From a virus: a stretch of DNA of 45,309 nucleotides. Positions 1-6,179 of the stretch are shown in pieces (within the stretch, counting starts at the first letter, position 1; every line of letters begins with the position of its first letter). The position numbers and the translations under genes are program-made. The notes under the pieces are model-generated. The model did not search any database. It saw only the letters and a list, made by a program, of their open reading frames with translations, and had not been told where the DNA came from. The stretch covers positions 1 through 45,309 of IMG/VR virus record IMGVR_UViG_3300013102_000015. The stretch is one strand, 5' to 3'.

Positions 1-123
1 AAGCGCATACAGCGCATTTAACGGACACACTTTCCAAGTGGTTGAATTTAATAACTCTTATATATCTCTACAGGGATTAGGATTTAGTTCTACTTCGTTA
101 GTAGATTTTACATTTACTGAGGT
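1..123. repeat. Terminal direct repeat, left copy
   Basis: The first 123 bases are identical to the last 123 (45187-45309). A coding frame runs without interruption from the right copy into sequence that continues only after the left copy. The simplest reading is overlap at the ends of a circular assembly, from a circularly permuted or circular molecule. A genuine short terminal repeat of a linear virion genome is the alternative and cannot be excluded from sequence alone. Confidence 0.97.
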
Positions 124-295
124 ATTAATCGTAGATCTAGATAAAGAGAACAGATCTATAGAATCTAAAATCGCAGATGTTAAGGCAGGGTTAGTTCCTG
201 AGGCTCCAGAAGCTTATGCCGATTATCTACTTCGCATGCGTAAGAGATTACAAGCCTACTGTATCGCTAATGGATTTGAATTTAATGTAGATTAA
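1..295 (+). CDS. Unknown small protein, 3' part (gene starts at 45158)
   Basis: This is the downstream part of a gene that begins with ATG at 45158 and reads through the circular junction; the complete product is 107 residues. The frame is open from base 2, so a GTG at 38 is not the real start. The first 22 residues (MKAILKTKAGSAYSAFNGHT...) come from the right end. There are no membrane segments and no motif I recognise; the C-terminal third is helical and charged (around YADYLLRMRKRL). It is one of only two genes on the plus strand. It has a TATCTTTG promoter box at 45122 and ends just before the hairpin terminator at 299-328, so it looks like an independently expressed unit. Function unknown. 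Confidence 0.85.
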   Translation, partial: SAYSAFNGHTFQVVEFNNSYISLQGLGFSSTSLVDFTFTEVLIVDLDKENRSIESKIADVKAGLVPEAPEAYADYLLRMRKRLQAYCIANGFEFNVD

Positions 296-372
296 AAATT
301 AAAGCCCTCTATTTCTAGGGGGCTTTAAAAGTGTATAATCATTTACCAAAGTTTGCGGAACTTTGTAAGGCT
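293..372 (-). ncRNA. Candidate small RNA of about 75-80 nt
   Basis: A TTTG-N19-TATATTTG promoter on the minus strand (406-376) would start RNA near 372. The next bases form a hairpin (CAAAGTT at 347-353 with AACTTTG at 359-365, 5-nt loop) and the transcript then meets the hairpin at 328-299 followed by a T run. No open frame of useful length lies between. The evidence is only the order promoter, hairpin, terminator; the terminator may exist solely for the plus-strand gene. Confidence 0.35.
299..328. terminator. Bidirectional hairpin terminator
   Basis: TTAAAGCCC (299-307) pairs with GGGCTTTAA (320-328), and the stem extends inward by three more pairs including one G-T. On the plus strand it closes the gene ending at 295. 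On the minus strand the stem is followed by TTTTTAA, so it could also end a leftward transcript starting near 372. Confidence 0.75.
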
Positions 373-375
373 AAG

Positions 376-406
376 CAAATATACACTTATTATTTTGTTA
401 AACAAA
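376..406 (-). promoter_or_regulatory. Bacteroidota-type promoter, leftward
   Basis: On the minus strand TTTG (406-403) is followed after 19 nt by TATATTTG (383-376), a full match to the TTTG / TAnnTTTG promoter pattern. It reads into the short stretch 375-296, which has no gene on that strand. The -33 box lies at the edge of the hairpin at 404-435. Confidence 0.5.
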
Positions 407-435
407 TATCCCTCTTATTTTTAAGAGGGATATTT
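404..435 (-). terminator. Strong hairpin ending the leftward virion operon
   Basis: Perfect 14-bp inverted repeat (404-417 with 422-435) around a 4-nt TTTT loop. It lies about 115 nt downstream of the stop of the gene ending at 552, the last gene of the terminase-end operon. A T-rich stretch follows in the leftward direction. The space 436-551 also holds an imperfect AAGGCG...CGCCTT pair (475-511) and no gene. Confidence 0.65.
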
Positions 436-551
436 AAGTATATGATAGTGTTAGAATGGAAACCTTTTTAAAAAAAGGCGCTCTACTTACTATTGTTCAG
501 AGGAACGCCTTCCATATTTTAGATAAACAAATATAATAAATTATTTTATTC

Positions 552-1070
552 CTACAAATTATTTTTAAATGTATTAAGGTTAGGTACTCTAAATCTTCCG
601 GTAATCCTCCAGCCTGTAAGATTCCTATCATCTTTAAATTTAACTATGGTCATGTCCCAGGCCGTTACTTCAAAGTCATATCCTAACTCACATTCATAGA
701 GATTACGATCACACCCTAAGCATTCCAAAATAGGGGAATATAATTCCTGCCATAAGCTGCTAGTAATGTCATGCCCGGGGATCTCATTAAAAACATTTTG
801 CCCTATGTCATCTCTTTGCTGTACTACAAATAGGGTAAACCTATGATCACATGCAGCATAATTAGATAGCCCTGTAGCGCTATTCATTTGGTAGTAAGAT
901 GATACCTGATAATCGGTAACAAAGACATTTAAGCAGCATTGTCTATCCTCTATGGCTTGCTGGTTATTCATAGCTGATTCTGATAATGGGGCTCCGTACT
1001 CCCAGCAGAACCCACATTTACTCACAGAATTATAATGTTCTGTCAAAGCTTTAAAGTAATCTATTATCAT
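552..1070 (-). CDS. Probable virion protein (tail completion type), unknown family
   Basis: 172 residues, soluble, with several cysteines (C19, C22, a CC pair near 45, CLGC near 118). The last 40 residues alternate hydrophobic and polar residues like a beta-sandwich and end in a GWRITGRFRVPN stretch, a pattern I associate with small tail-completion or tail-terminator proteins of Bacteroidota phages. It overlaps the 1070-1684 stop by one base and is the last gene of the operon led by the terminase, which supports a virion role. No catalytic motif is visible. The assignment rests on context and fold impression only. Confidence 0.55.
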   Translation of the reverse strand: MIIDYFKALTEHYNSVSKCGFCWEYGAPLSESAMNNQQAIEDRQCCLNVFVTDYQVSSYYQMNSATGLSNYAACDHRFTLFVVQQRDDIGQNVFNEIPGHDITSSLWQELYSPILECLGCDRNLYECELGYDFEVTAWDMTIVKFKDDRNLTGWRITGRFRVPNLNTFKNNL

Positions 1071-1684
1071 TATTTCTTAGTATTAGGTTTTGGTTTAGTT
1101 ATTTCTGCGTAAGCCTTCTGGATCTCCCGCTGTACCTTCTCTAGCTTAAGCACCTCATACACTTTGTAATACGGTAATTGCTCAATAAAGGCATGTTTAC
1201 TCAAATCATTTAATGCAAGAGCATGGATAGTAGCAAGAGCTCCAAACTCGTCTAACTTATGTACTCCGGCTGCCATCATGTGTGGATCCGGATCCGATTT
1301 GAGATAGTGCTTTTCTAACGTGGCAATCTTATCATGTTGTTTTTTAATCCATACCATGAAACTAAAAATATCATTTTGCGTAATATTTTTAAGCTTTACA
1401 TTCTCATGCTGGCAGTTAAGTAACATCATGATAGCCTCAGCATGCAATTCCTTTTTCTGGAGGGTTATCATATCCTTTCTCACAACCCCATAGGGCAAAT
1501 CCGTAAAAGGTAAACTCTCGTAGCCTCCAAGAGAATTAGATCCTTTACCATATTTGAAAATATAATCTATTTGCTCCTGAGTTACACCTGCCAGATTAAT
1601 AACAAGAGGGTTACTGTGATTCACCGTAACATCGGTAGTACCGGGGCTAGGTTTCTTTTTCCTGAATAAATTAAACAGTCCCAT
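1070..1684 (-). CDS. Unknown protein downstream of large terminase
   Basis: 204 residues. A basic N-terminus (FRKKKP) is followed by a flexible segment, and from about residue 30 the chain is mainly helical, with a conserved-looking stretch of helices (IEQLPYYKVYEVLKLEKVQ) near 170-190. No signal peptide or membrane segment. It starts one base after the terminase stop and overlaps the next gene, so the three are probably co-transcribed. A structural or assembly-factor role is plausible from position, but I do not recognise the family. Confidence 0.6.
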   Translation of the reverse strand: MGLFNLFRKKKPSPGTTDVTVNHSNPLVINLAGVTQEQIDYIFKYGKGSNSLGGYESLPFTDLPYGVVRKDMITLQKKELHAEAIMMLLNCQHENVKLKNITQNDIFSFMVWIKKQHDKIATLEKHYLKSDPDPHMMAAGVHKLDEFGALATIHALALNDLSKHAFIEQLPYYKVYEVLKLEKVQREIQKAYAEITKPKPNTKK

Positions 1685-1685
1685 A

Positions 1686-2942
1686 CTATTTACGTTTTCT
1701 ACGATTATATGTTACTCTACCTGAAGCATTTGCCCCCCATTTTCCAATGAAGAAATATCGAATGGCATCTATACAATGGTTGAATGCATCTATCGGGACG
1801 GTTCTATCTTTATCTGACCACTTCCATTTACGAAGCTCTCCGATAAGATTTAATGATCTAGAAGTTATTCGCAGAGTAACCTCCTGGATTTTCTCGATAC
1901 CATAGGCGATGGTTTCTTTTTTAGGCCCCGAAGCGTTAAAGCCTGCATTCTGTAGTTCCTTAATTTTGGAGGGTTCTGCATTATCACAATACATAGGAAG
2001 CTTAGGATTTACCCCTGCTGCCTTCAATAGCTTTACATGATCTGGGGTAAGTAAACCAGATTGGTATACCAACTCATCAATATATATCATACCATCATAT
2101 CGATAAATAGCTACAGTAGTAGTAGGATCCGGGCCTCCTTTACCAAAGTCAACCCCATATCCTAGAAGTTCAGCACCCGGAGGAATATTATCTACCGTCT
2201 TCCAATCCTGTAGGATGGTACCTTCCATAGTACCTACTTCGCCCTTAACATATACCCGACACCAGTTAGCCCAATAGAAGCTTTTAATATTAGGGTTCTC
2301 CATAAGATTGCCCCTGCCATCTTTTATTTTATCGGCCCATTCTCCAGAAGGATTATAAAAGGCTTTAGCCATTTTAATGTTAAGGTCCTCTATAGTTTCC
2401 TCAGGGCATGCCTCATTATCCAGATAAGTAAGCTGTAGAAATTCGCTGTTAGGTTCTAGTAATACTTCGGTGTGTGCCCAGAATTCATGATCCGGATTAT
2501 AATCTATCCATACTTCCTTAGATCGAATCATCAAAGCGTCTGCTATCTCATACCCAATATGGTTAGCCTCATTTAGGAATAGGATATCTCTCTTACCCGC
2601 TGCCTTAGCTTTACCTATGGAGTCAAATGATTTGAACTGTATTCGAGAACCGTTGGCAAAAGTATATGTTAAACTGGTAGCATTCCAACGAGCATCAGCC
2701 CAACGGAAGGTATCCTGCATAACATTTTTAAAGATGTCCATAGCTCCCTCTCTAACAGCAGGAAGAGTTTCGGCTACTACAGTAATTTTTAATCTATCAG
2801 TCTTGGCAGCTCTATCTATCAGGACCGGAATAATACCATATGTTTTACCCGCAGAAGTAGATCCCTGTACTACTTTCTTACGGGCTTTCATAGCTAACAG
2901 CTTATTGATGGCTGTAGTTCTTAAAAATCTACTGGCTTCCAT
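1686..2942 (-). CDS. terL: Terminase large subunit
   Basis: 418 residues. Packaging motor and DNA-cleaving nuclease that works with the portal and small terminase during head filling. Walker A is GSTSAGKT near residues 24-31, with hydrophobic residues plus NEA (LFLNEANH) near 118-127 as the Walker B and catalytic acid. The C-terminal RNase H-like nuclease shows VDFGKGGPDPTTT near 261, YCDNAEPSK near 316 and CIDAIRYF near 390, which supply the acidic metal ligands. Start chosen at 2942 (MEASRF); an upstream in-frame start at 2975 lies inside the promoter. A TATATTTG box ends only 5 nt before this ATG, so the message may be leaderless. The small terminase is upstream at 4631, separated by three unrelated genes and a tRNA-like element. 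Confidence 0.93.
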   Translation of the reverse strand: MEASRFLRTTAINKLLAMKARKKVVQGSTSAGKTYGIIPVLIDRAAKTDRLKITVVAETLPAVREGAMDIFKNVMQDTFRWADARWNATSLTYTFANGSRIQFKSFDSIGKAKAAGKRDILFLNEANHIGYEIADALMIRSKEVWIDYNPDHEFWAHTEVLLEPNSEFLQLTYLDNEACPEETIEDLNIKMAKAFYNPSGEWADKIKDGRGNLMENPNIKSFYWANWCRVYVKGEVGTMEGTILQDWKTVDNIPPGAELLGYGVDFGKGGPDPTTTVAIYRYDGMIYIDELVYQSGLLTPDHVKLLKAAGVNPKLPMYCDNAEPSKIKELQNAGFNASGPKKETIAYGIEKIQEVTLRITSRSLNLIGELRKWKWSDKDRTVPIDAFNHCIDAIRYFFIGKWGANASGRVTYNRRKRK

Positions 2943-2947
2943 AATAG

Positions 2948-2978
2948 CAAATATACAAAAATCCCTAATACACACAAA
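2948..2978 (-). promoter_or_regulatory. Promoter of large terminase gene
   Basis: TTTG (2978-2975), 19-nt spacer, then TATATTTG (2955-2948) on the minus strand. The -33 box forms part of the loop of the terminator hairpin 2961-2990, so the end of the preceding transcript and the promoter of terL share the same bases. Only 5 nt separate the -7 box from the terL ATG. Confidence 0.65.
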
Positions 2979-2990
2979 TGTATTAGGGAT
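2961..2990 (-). terminator. Hairpin terminator overlapping the terL promoter
   Basis: Perfect 12-bp inverted repeat (2961-2972 with 2979-2990), 6-nt loop, followed in the leftward direction by TTTTTG. It lies 33 bases after the stop of the gene at 3023-3607 and directly before terL. Confidence 0.75.
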
Positions 2991-3022
2991 ATCACCAAAT
3001 CACATATAATATGAAAAAATAT

Positions 3023-3607
3023 TTAATCGCTCCAAGATGATCCGCTGTCACTTGACCCACTATCATAGCTACTATCTGAGGATGAACCGGAATCCCAGGA
3101 TCCTGATGCTCCCCCTCCCCCGAAATCTCCACCATTGCCAAAGCTTGGGCTATCGTCAATAGTATGACTGGTATGGTATAAGTTATCAAATGAATCATTA
3201 CTCATAGTTTCTGATTCAGTCCATATAAATCCATCATTGCTGCAAGCTTTTAGGATTGGTTCTATATAATTACCTCTTTGGCTATGTTTGTAGGATTTGC
3301 CTGCCTTTCTATCTCCTTCTAATTTAAGTGCATAGTCTAAAGCAGCTTTTATACTTTCATCTTCTAGAGGTGAGCTATCTAGAAGTATAGGAGAGTGAAC
3401 TATTCCCGCTTTGTCGTATTTGGTAGCTCCAGTATCTAGATCTAAGTTTTCTGAAGTAACAGGGCCTAATTCATTTCGTATTGATTCAGCTTCTTTACTG
3501 ATAGTCTGCCATAAAAGTCTAAGTAGATAGGTTCCTAATCCTACAACGCCAACTATAATCAATATTCCTTTTACTATTTCCATGATATCAAATTTTAATG
3601 GTTCCAT
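3023..3607 (-). CDS. Membrane-anchored protein with Gly/Ser-rich tail
   Basis: 194 residues. One membrane segment near the N-terminus (IVKGILIIVGVVGLGTYLL, about residues 11-29), then a soluble charged region, then a low-complexity end rich in Gly, Ser and Asp (from about residue 155). That end begins with GGDFGGGGASGSW, like the C-terminal tails of TPM-domain/YgcG-type membrane proteins; the TPM domain itself is not recognisable. An internal ATG at 3583 (MEIVKG) is an equally possible start, since the first ATG lies within the end of the upstream gene. It sits just before terL; function unknown. Confidence 0.65.
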   Translation of the reverse strand: MEPLKFDIMEIVKGILIIVGVVGLGTYLLRLLWQTISKEAESIRNELGPVTSENLDLDTGATKYDKAGIVHSPILLDSSPLEDESIKAALDYALKLEGDRKAGKSYKHSQRGNYIEPILKACSNDGFIWTESETMSNDSFDNLYHTSHTIDDSPSFGNGGDFGGGGASGSWDSGSSSDSSYDSGSSDSGSSWSD

Positions 3608-4083
3608 TGAATCTCAATAAGTTCAATAGGATAAATAGGCAAGTTCCACCATCTAGCATTATCTGCTATTCTGCCCCAATACTCTAAACCTTTTACTGAT
3701 TGACCCCAGCTAAATGAACATCCTATGAAATCCTCCAGATCATCAAAAGGAGTGGCTAGCCAATCCTGAGAAGAAAAATGAGATCTGTTATATCTCTTAA
3801 ATTCTTTCATCCATTCCCTACGCTCAGAGCGTGACAGTTTTCTCAAATAATAGTATCCTGTAGCACCTTTAACTAATCTGGGAACTTTTCCCATGGGATA
3901 ACGTTCTTTTATCAGCTGGTCCTTTACATAAGGGATATCTGTTAATGATGCTATCCCCACTGGATTTAACATGCCTAACTTTTCTAAATCTATGTAAGCC
4001 TCTGCCAGGGTATCAGATTTGAACTCATGCAAAGAAGAGGCTAACGGGATTCCATGTATGCCTAATTTTAAATTATTTTCCAT
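3595..4083 (-). CDS. Unknown soluble protein
   Basis: 162 residues, no membrane segment. The centre is basic and helical (LRKLSRSERREWMKEFKRYN, about 82-101) and the C-terminal part is rich in tryptophan (WNLPIYPIELIEIQW near the end). It overlaps the next gene by 13 bases if that gene uses its first ATG. No family recognised; position between the two terminase genes suggests a phage-specific accessory role. Confidence 0.55.
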   Translation of the reverse strand: MENNLKLGIHGIPLASSLHEFKSDTLAEAYIDLEKLGMLNPVGIASLTDIPYVKDQLIKERYPMGKVPRLVKGATGYYYLRKLSRSERREWMKEFKRYNRSHFSSQDWLATPFDDLEDFIGCSFSWGQSVKGLEYWGRIADNARWWNLPIYPIELIEIQWNH

Positions 4084-4200
4084 TGGTAAAAGATTTTAAT
4101 TGTTAACGGCCAAATGGCCAAGGTGTGAGGTCTTTTAGCTTATCCTCCTTACTATTCGTGGTGATCTTTAACACGGGTTACACCCTTTACCGTACCTTTG

Positions 4201-4265
4201 TCAGACTGGCAGGATTTGAACCTACTCGCCCATGAGCTTGCTCTATCCAACTGAGCTACAGTCTT
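4201..4265 (-). tRNA. Truncated tRNA-like gene (65 nt), contracted anticodon arm
   Basis: On the minus strand: acceptor AAGACTG (4265-4259) against CAGTCTG (4208-4202, 6 of 7 pairs), T8-A9, a canonical D arm (GCTC, loop AGTTGGATA, GAGC) and a T arm GTAGG-TTCAAAT-CCTGC, with A as discriminator and no encoded CCA. Only 14 nt separate the D and T stems, where a normal tRNA has about 23. The segment contains CTCATGG, which could be read as a loop with anticodon CAT, but only 2-3 pairs could support it. Either a decayed tRNA or a phage tRNA-like RNA. A 6-bp hairpin (4269-4292) stands immediately upstream of it. Confidence 0.6.
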
Positions 4266-4302
4266 ACCGCTTAGCATTGGGGAGCCCTAAGCTGGCCATA
4301 TT

Positions 4303-4542
4303 CTATTTTTTAATATGTATTGCTGATCGTGGTACAAAATATTTCCCTGATAATTTGCTTAACTTCTTAGCTTTAGGAATCCAAAGATCAATATTAGCAG
4401 AGGAGCTATTATAATCTCCGGACTGGAAAAATCCATATGCAAAGTTAAAAGCTTGACCTTTGTTTTCCGCTATTACCTCCACTTCAAGATCAGGAGTATT
4501 ATTTTTCTTAGTTCCTTTTAGTTTTAAAATGTAAGTTTTCAT
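4303..4542 (-). CDS. Small unknown protein with its own promoter
   Basis: 79 residues, basic, starting with a beta-strand-like run (TYILKLKG) and containing EVEVIAENKGQAFNFAYGFF, which resembles the small alpha/beta domains of phage accessory proteins. No membrane segment or catalytic motif. It begins 24 nt after a strong TATCTTTG box (4567-4574) within the recurring promoter-leader module. The tRNA-like gene follows it on the same strand and may share its transcript. Function unknown. Confidence 0.6.
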   Translation of the reverse strand: MKTYILKLKGTKKNNTPDLEVEVIAENKGQAFNFAYGFFQSGDYNSSSANIDLWIPKAKKLSKLSGKYFVPRSAIHIKK

Positions 4543-4566
4543 ATGCTTTGATTTTTAATTACACTT

Positions 4567-4596
4567 CAAAGATACGAATAATTTTTAAACTACAAA
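4567..4596 (-). promoter_or_regulatory. Promoter module for 4303-4542
   Basis: TTTG (4596-4593), 18-nt spacer, TATCTTTG (4574-4567), then leader TGTAATTAAAA. An A/T tract extends upstream to about 4625. It is one member of a family of near-identical modules, the others being at 10507, 15015, 24127, 45042 and 45122. Confidence 0.8.
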
Positions 4597-4630
4597 ATAT
4601 TTTATATAAAAATTTAAAAATATTTTTATC

Positions 4631-5092
4631 TTATGGCGTATCCGGGAAAAGTGGCTGCTCTTGAATAAGCGTGTTCTCGGTCTTATCTGTAAGCCCGAGG
4701 TCTCTAGCTATGATATTTTCCTTAAACGCTCCTACAGCTGCCCCTCTGAACTTCTGATCAAACATGGCGTTCCGTATCCGCGCGATGACATCCGCATACT
4801 CCGAGTATCTGTTATCCTTATTCGACTTATAATCATCCAGTTTAGCAATAACAGCCCGTTCAGATAAGAAATCCTCAAAGCCTGCCCAATTGTAAGGCTG
4901 CACATTTTCCAATGTGATGATCCTTCCTGCTGATTCTCCTCCTCTGATAAAGTCCTGTCTTTCTGCTGGCATTTCATCCACCATTTGAAAATAATCACAA
5001 GCTAACTCCCATAACTGCTCAGGAGATTTTAAATTTTTAGGCCGTCCAGTGTTTTTCCTCCACTCCCAGTATCCTAAGTCGCCTCGTTTCAT
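4631..5092 (-). CDS. terS: Terminase small subunit (DNA packaging protein)
   Basis: 153 residues from the chosen start. The N-terminus MKRGDLGYWEWRKNTGRPKN, a helical region with LWELACDYFQ near 27-36, and a late segment where GAAVGAFKENIIARDLGL precedes DKTEN match the small terminase/packaging proteins common in phages of Bacteroidota. Such proteins recognise the packaging site and recruit the large subunit. The start at 5092 is preferred over 5128, because the 12 extra residues are hydrophobic and A/T-encoded and do not fit the family. The gene lies directly downstream of repeat region 1, whose hairpin may separate it from the preceding operon; a packaging site in that region is possible. 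Confidence 0.75.
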   Translation of the reverse strand: MKRGDLGYWEWRKNTGRPKNLKSPEQLWELACDYFQMVDEMPAERQDFIRGGESAGRIITLENVQPYNWAGFEDFLSERAVIAKLDDYKSNKDNRYSEYADVIARIRNAMFDQKFRGAAVGAFKENIIARDLGLTDKTENTLIQEQPLFPDTP

Positions 5093-5131
5093 AATGTAAA
5101 TTTTTATCAAAAATAGAAAATTTTCCAAAAA

Positions 5132-5172
5132 TAACCTCTAAACAATAAATAAAAGTTATTGTTTAGAGGTTA
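5132..5172. repeat. Perfect 17-bp inverted repeat at the edge of repeat region 1
   Basis: Arms 5132-5148 and 5156-5172 with a 7-nt loop ATAAAAG. The core CTAAACAATAA...TTATTGTTTAG recurs exactly at 24189-24217. In the leftward direction the stem is followed by TTTTTGG, so it can act as a terminator. Its AAACAAT content is shared with all other repeats of the region, which suggests a protein-binding site as well. Confidence 0.8.
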
Positions 5173-5400
5173 ACCTATTGATTTTCAGTACAGTTACAAG
5201 CCAAATTTAGCTATTTTAAACAATAAACAATAAAACTTCCACACCCCTATATACGTATATGCGTTTTTACACGGGATTTTTACAGGTATATATACATATA
5301 TTTAATTATATAAAGTTTTACTATATTTATTGTTTTATTGTTTAGATCATTGGTAACCCCCATGAATAAAGAGGTTCTTTCTAAACAATACATTGTTTAA

Positions 5401-5430
5401 ACTTGTTTAAACTTGTTTAAACTTGTTTAA
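5401..5430. repeat. Three tandem 10-bp units ACTTGTTTAA
   Basis: Exact head-to-tail copies at 5401, 5411 and 5421, directly after palindrome 5382-5399, whose right half also ends in TTGTTTAA. A 10-bp period places each unit on the same face of the helix. A shorter version (TTGTTTAAATTGTTTAAACTTGTTTAA) occurs in pieces at 24458-24484. Confidence 0.85.
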
Positions 5431-5595
5431 AAATGACCTGTTTTTCATCTTATTTTAATATTAGAAAATCTTGCGTAATATTAGCTAATATTAGATTTTG
5501 AGTAAAAAATCCCCGAAATGCTTCACAGAAAGTTTTACCAATTTTATTGTTTTATTGTTTAGATCTTCTGTATCTGCCATTATCAGGGACTTTAC

Positions 5596-5618
5596 TTTTA
5601 AACAATCATTGTTTAAAA
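5596..5618. promoter_or_regulatory. Perfect operator-like palindrome
   Basis: TTTTAAACAAT (5596-5606), one C, ATTGTTTAAAA (5608-5618). Related palindromes stand at 5382-5399 and, with one mismatch, 24445-24466. Odd-length dyads of this size are typical of dimeric repressor or initiator sites. It lies only a few bases after the stop of the gene at 5623. Confidence 0.65.
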
Positions 5619-5622
5619 TAGT

Positions 5623-6162
5623 TTAGTCTTGTTTAATTTCAAATCTTTCGATCTTATCAGAATTCCATTTAATTTCTAAAAATCCATTACCTTTTGACAG
5701 CCATCTTCTAAAGGCTTTAAATCTTCCGGCTTCCGCATGCAATAAATAATCCTTTTTCCTATATGGGTCGTTATAAAAATACCCCACAGGCATGCTATTT
5801 AGAATCTTATAGAGTACGGGATTAGAATACTCCCATTTTACCTCTACACCGTCTATCAATTCAGTATCCATTTTATCCTCTTGGATCTCCTCAGGTATAA
5901 AAATAGCAGGTTCACACGTTCTTTTCTCTCCCTCGAAAGCCTGAGTTACTTCCCCCGTTTCAGGCCTCATATCACACTTGACCGAGTACATCACCTGGCA
6001 TCCCCCTATTATGATGTGCTGCTCTTTAGTACCTACTTTATAGCAGTAATTGGAGGTTACCCTGTTCGGATCCAAGCCTATGACATCCTTAGTTTGGATT
6101 ATTTGAACATCACCCCATACAGCTCTGTACTGCTTACCGTCAGGGGGCATAAAACCACTCAT
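5623..6162 (-). CDS. Unknown protein
   Basis: 179 residues, soluble, mixed alpha/beta. The first half has GGCQVMYSVKCDMRPETGE near 53-71 with two cysteines; the second half has aromatic stretches (VGYFYNDPYRKKDY near 126-139). No known motif. It is the last gene of the small-gene run 10.5-5.6 kb, and its stop codon touches repeat region 1. Function unknown. Confidence 0.6.
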   Translation of the reverse strand: MSGFMPPDGKQYRAVWGDVQIIQTKDVIGLDPNRVTSNYCYKVGTKEQHIIIGGCQVMYSVKCDMRPETGEVTQAFEGEKRTCEPAIFIPEEIQEDKMDTELIDGVEVKWEYSNPVLYKILNSMPVGYFYNDPYRKKDYLLHAEAGRFKAFRRWLSKGNGFLEIKWNSDKIERFEIKQD

Positions 6163-6179
6163 GGGTGGTGATTAAATAT

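Larger units (their letters stand above)
5132..5622. repeat. Repeat region 1: candidate origin or operator array (no gene)
   Basis: About 490 bp without a plausible gene. In order: inverted repeat 5132-5172; AAACAAT/ACAATAAA direct repeats 5213-5238; TATATACGTATATGCG near 5249-5263; TTTATTGTTTTATTGTTTA at 5326-5344; palindrome TAAACAAT-AC-ATTGTTTA 5382-5399; three tandem ACTTGTTTAA units 5401-5430; TAATATTAG at 5456, 5476 and 5486; TTTATTGTTTTATTGTTTA again at 5543-5561; palindrome of 11-bp arms around one C at 5596-5618. Bases 5138-5269 align without gaps with 24189-24320. The layout resembles an iteron-type replication origin or a regulator array. Which protein binds is unknown. Confidence 0.75.

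Noticed and set aside
38-295. GTG at 38 as the gene start
   Set aside because: The frame is open upstream and continues from an ATG at 45158 through the circular junction with a promoter box at a normal distance.
2617-3009. Plus-strand open frame opposite the large terminase
   Set aside because: It is a shadow of terL and runs over the promoter and terminator; no start region or similarity supports it.
5101-5128. ATG at 5128 as start of the small terminase
   Set aside because: The extra residues are hydrophobic and A/T-encoded, while the ATG at 5092 gives the MKRGDLG beginning typical of the family.
5401-5430. Tandem repeats as a CRISPR array
   Set aside because: The units are only 10 bp and directly joined without spacers, and no cas gene is present.
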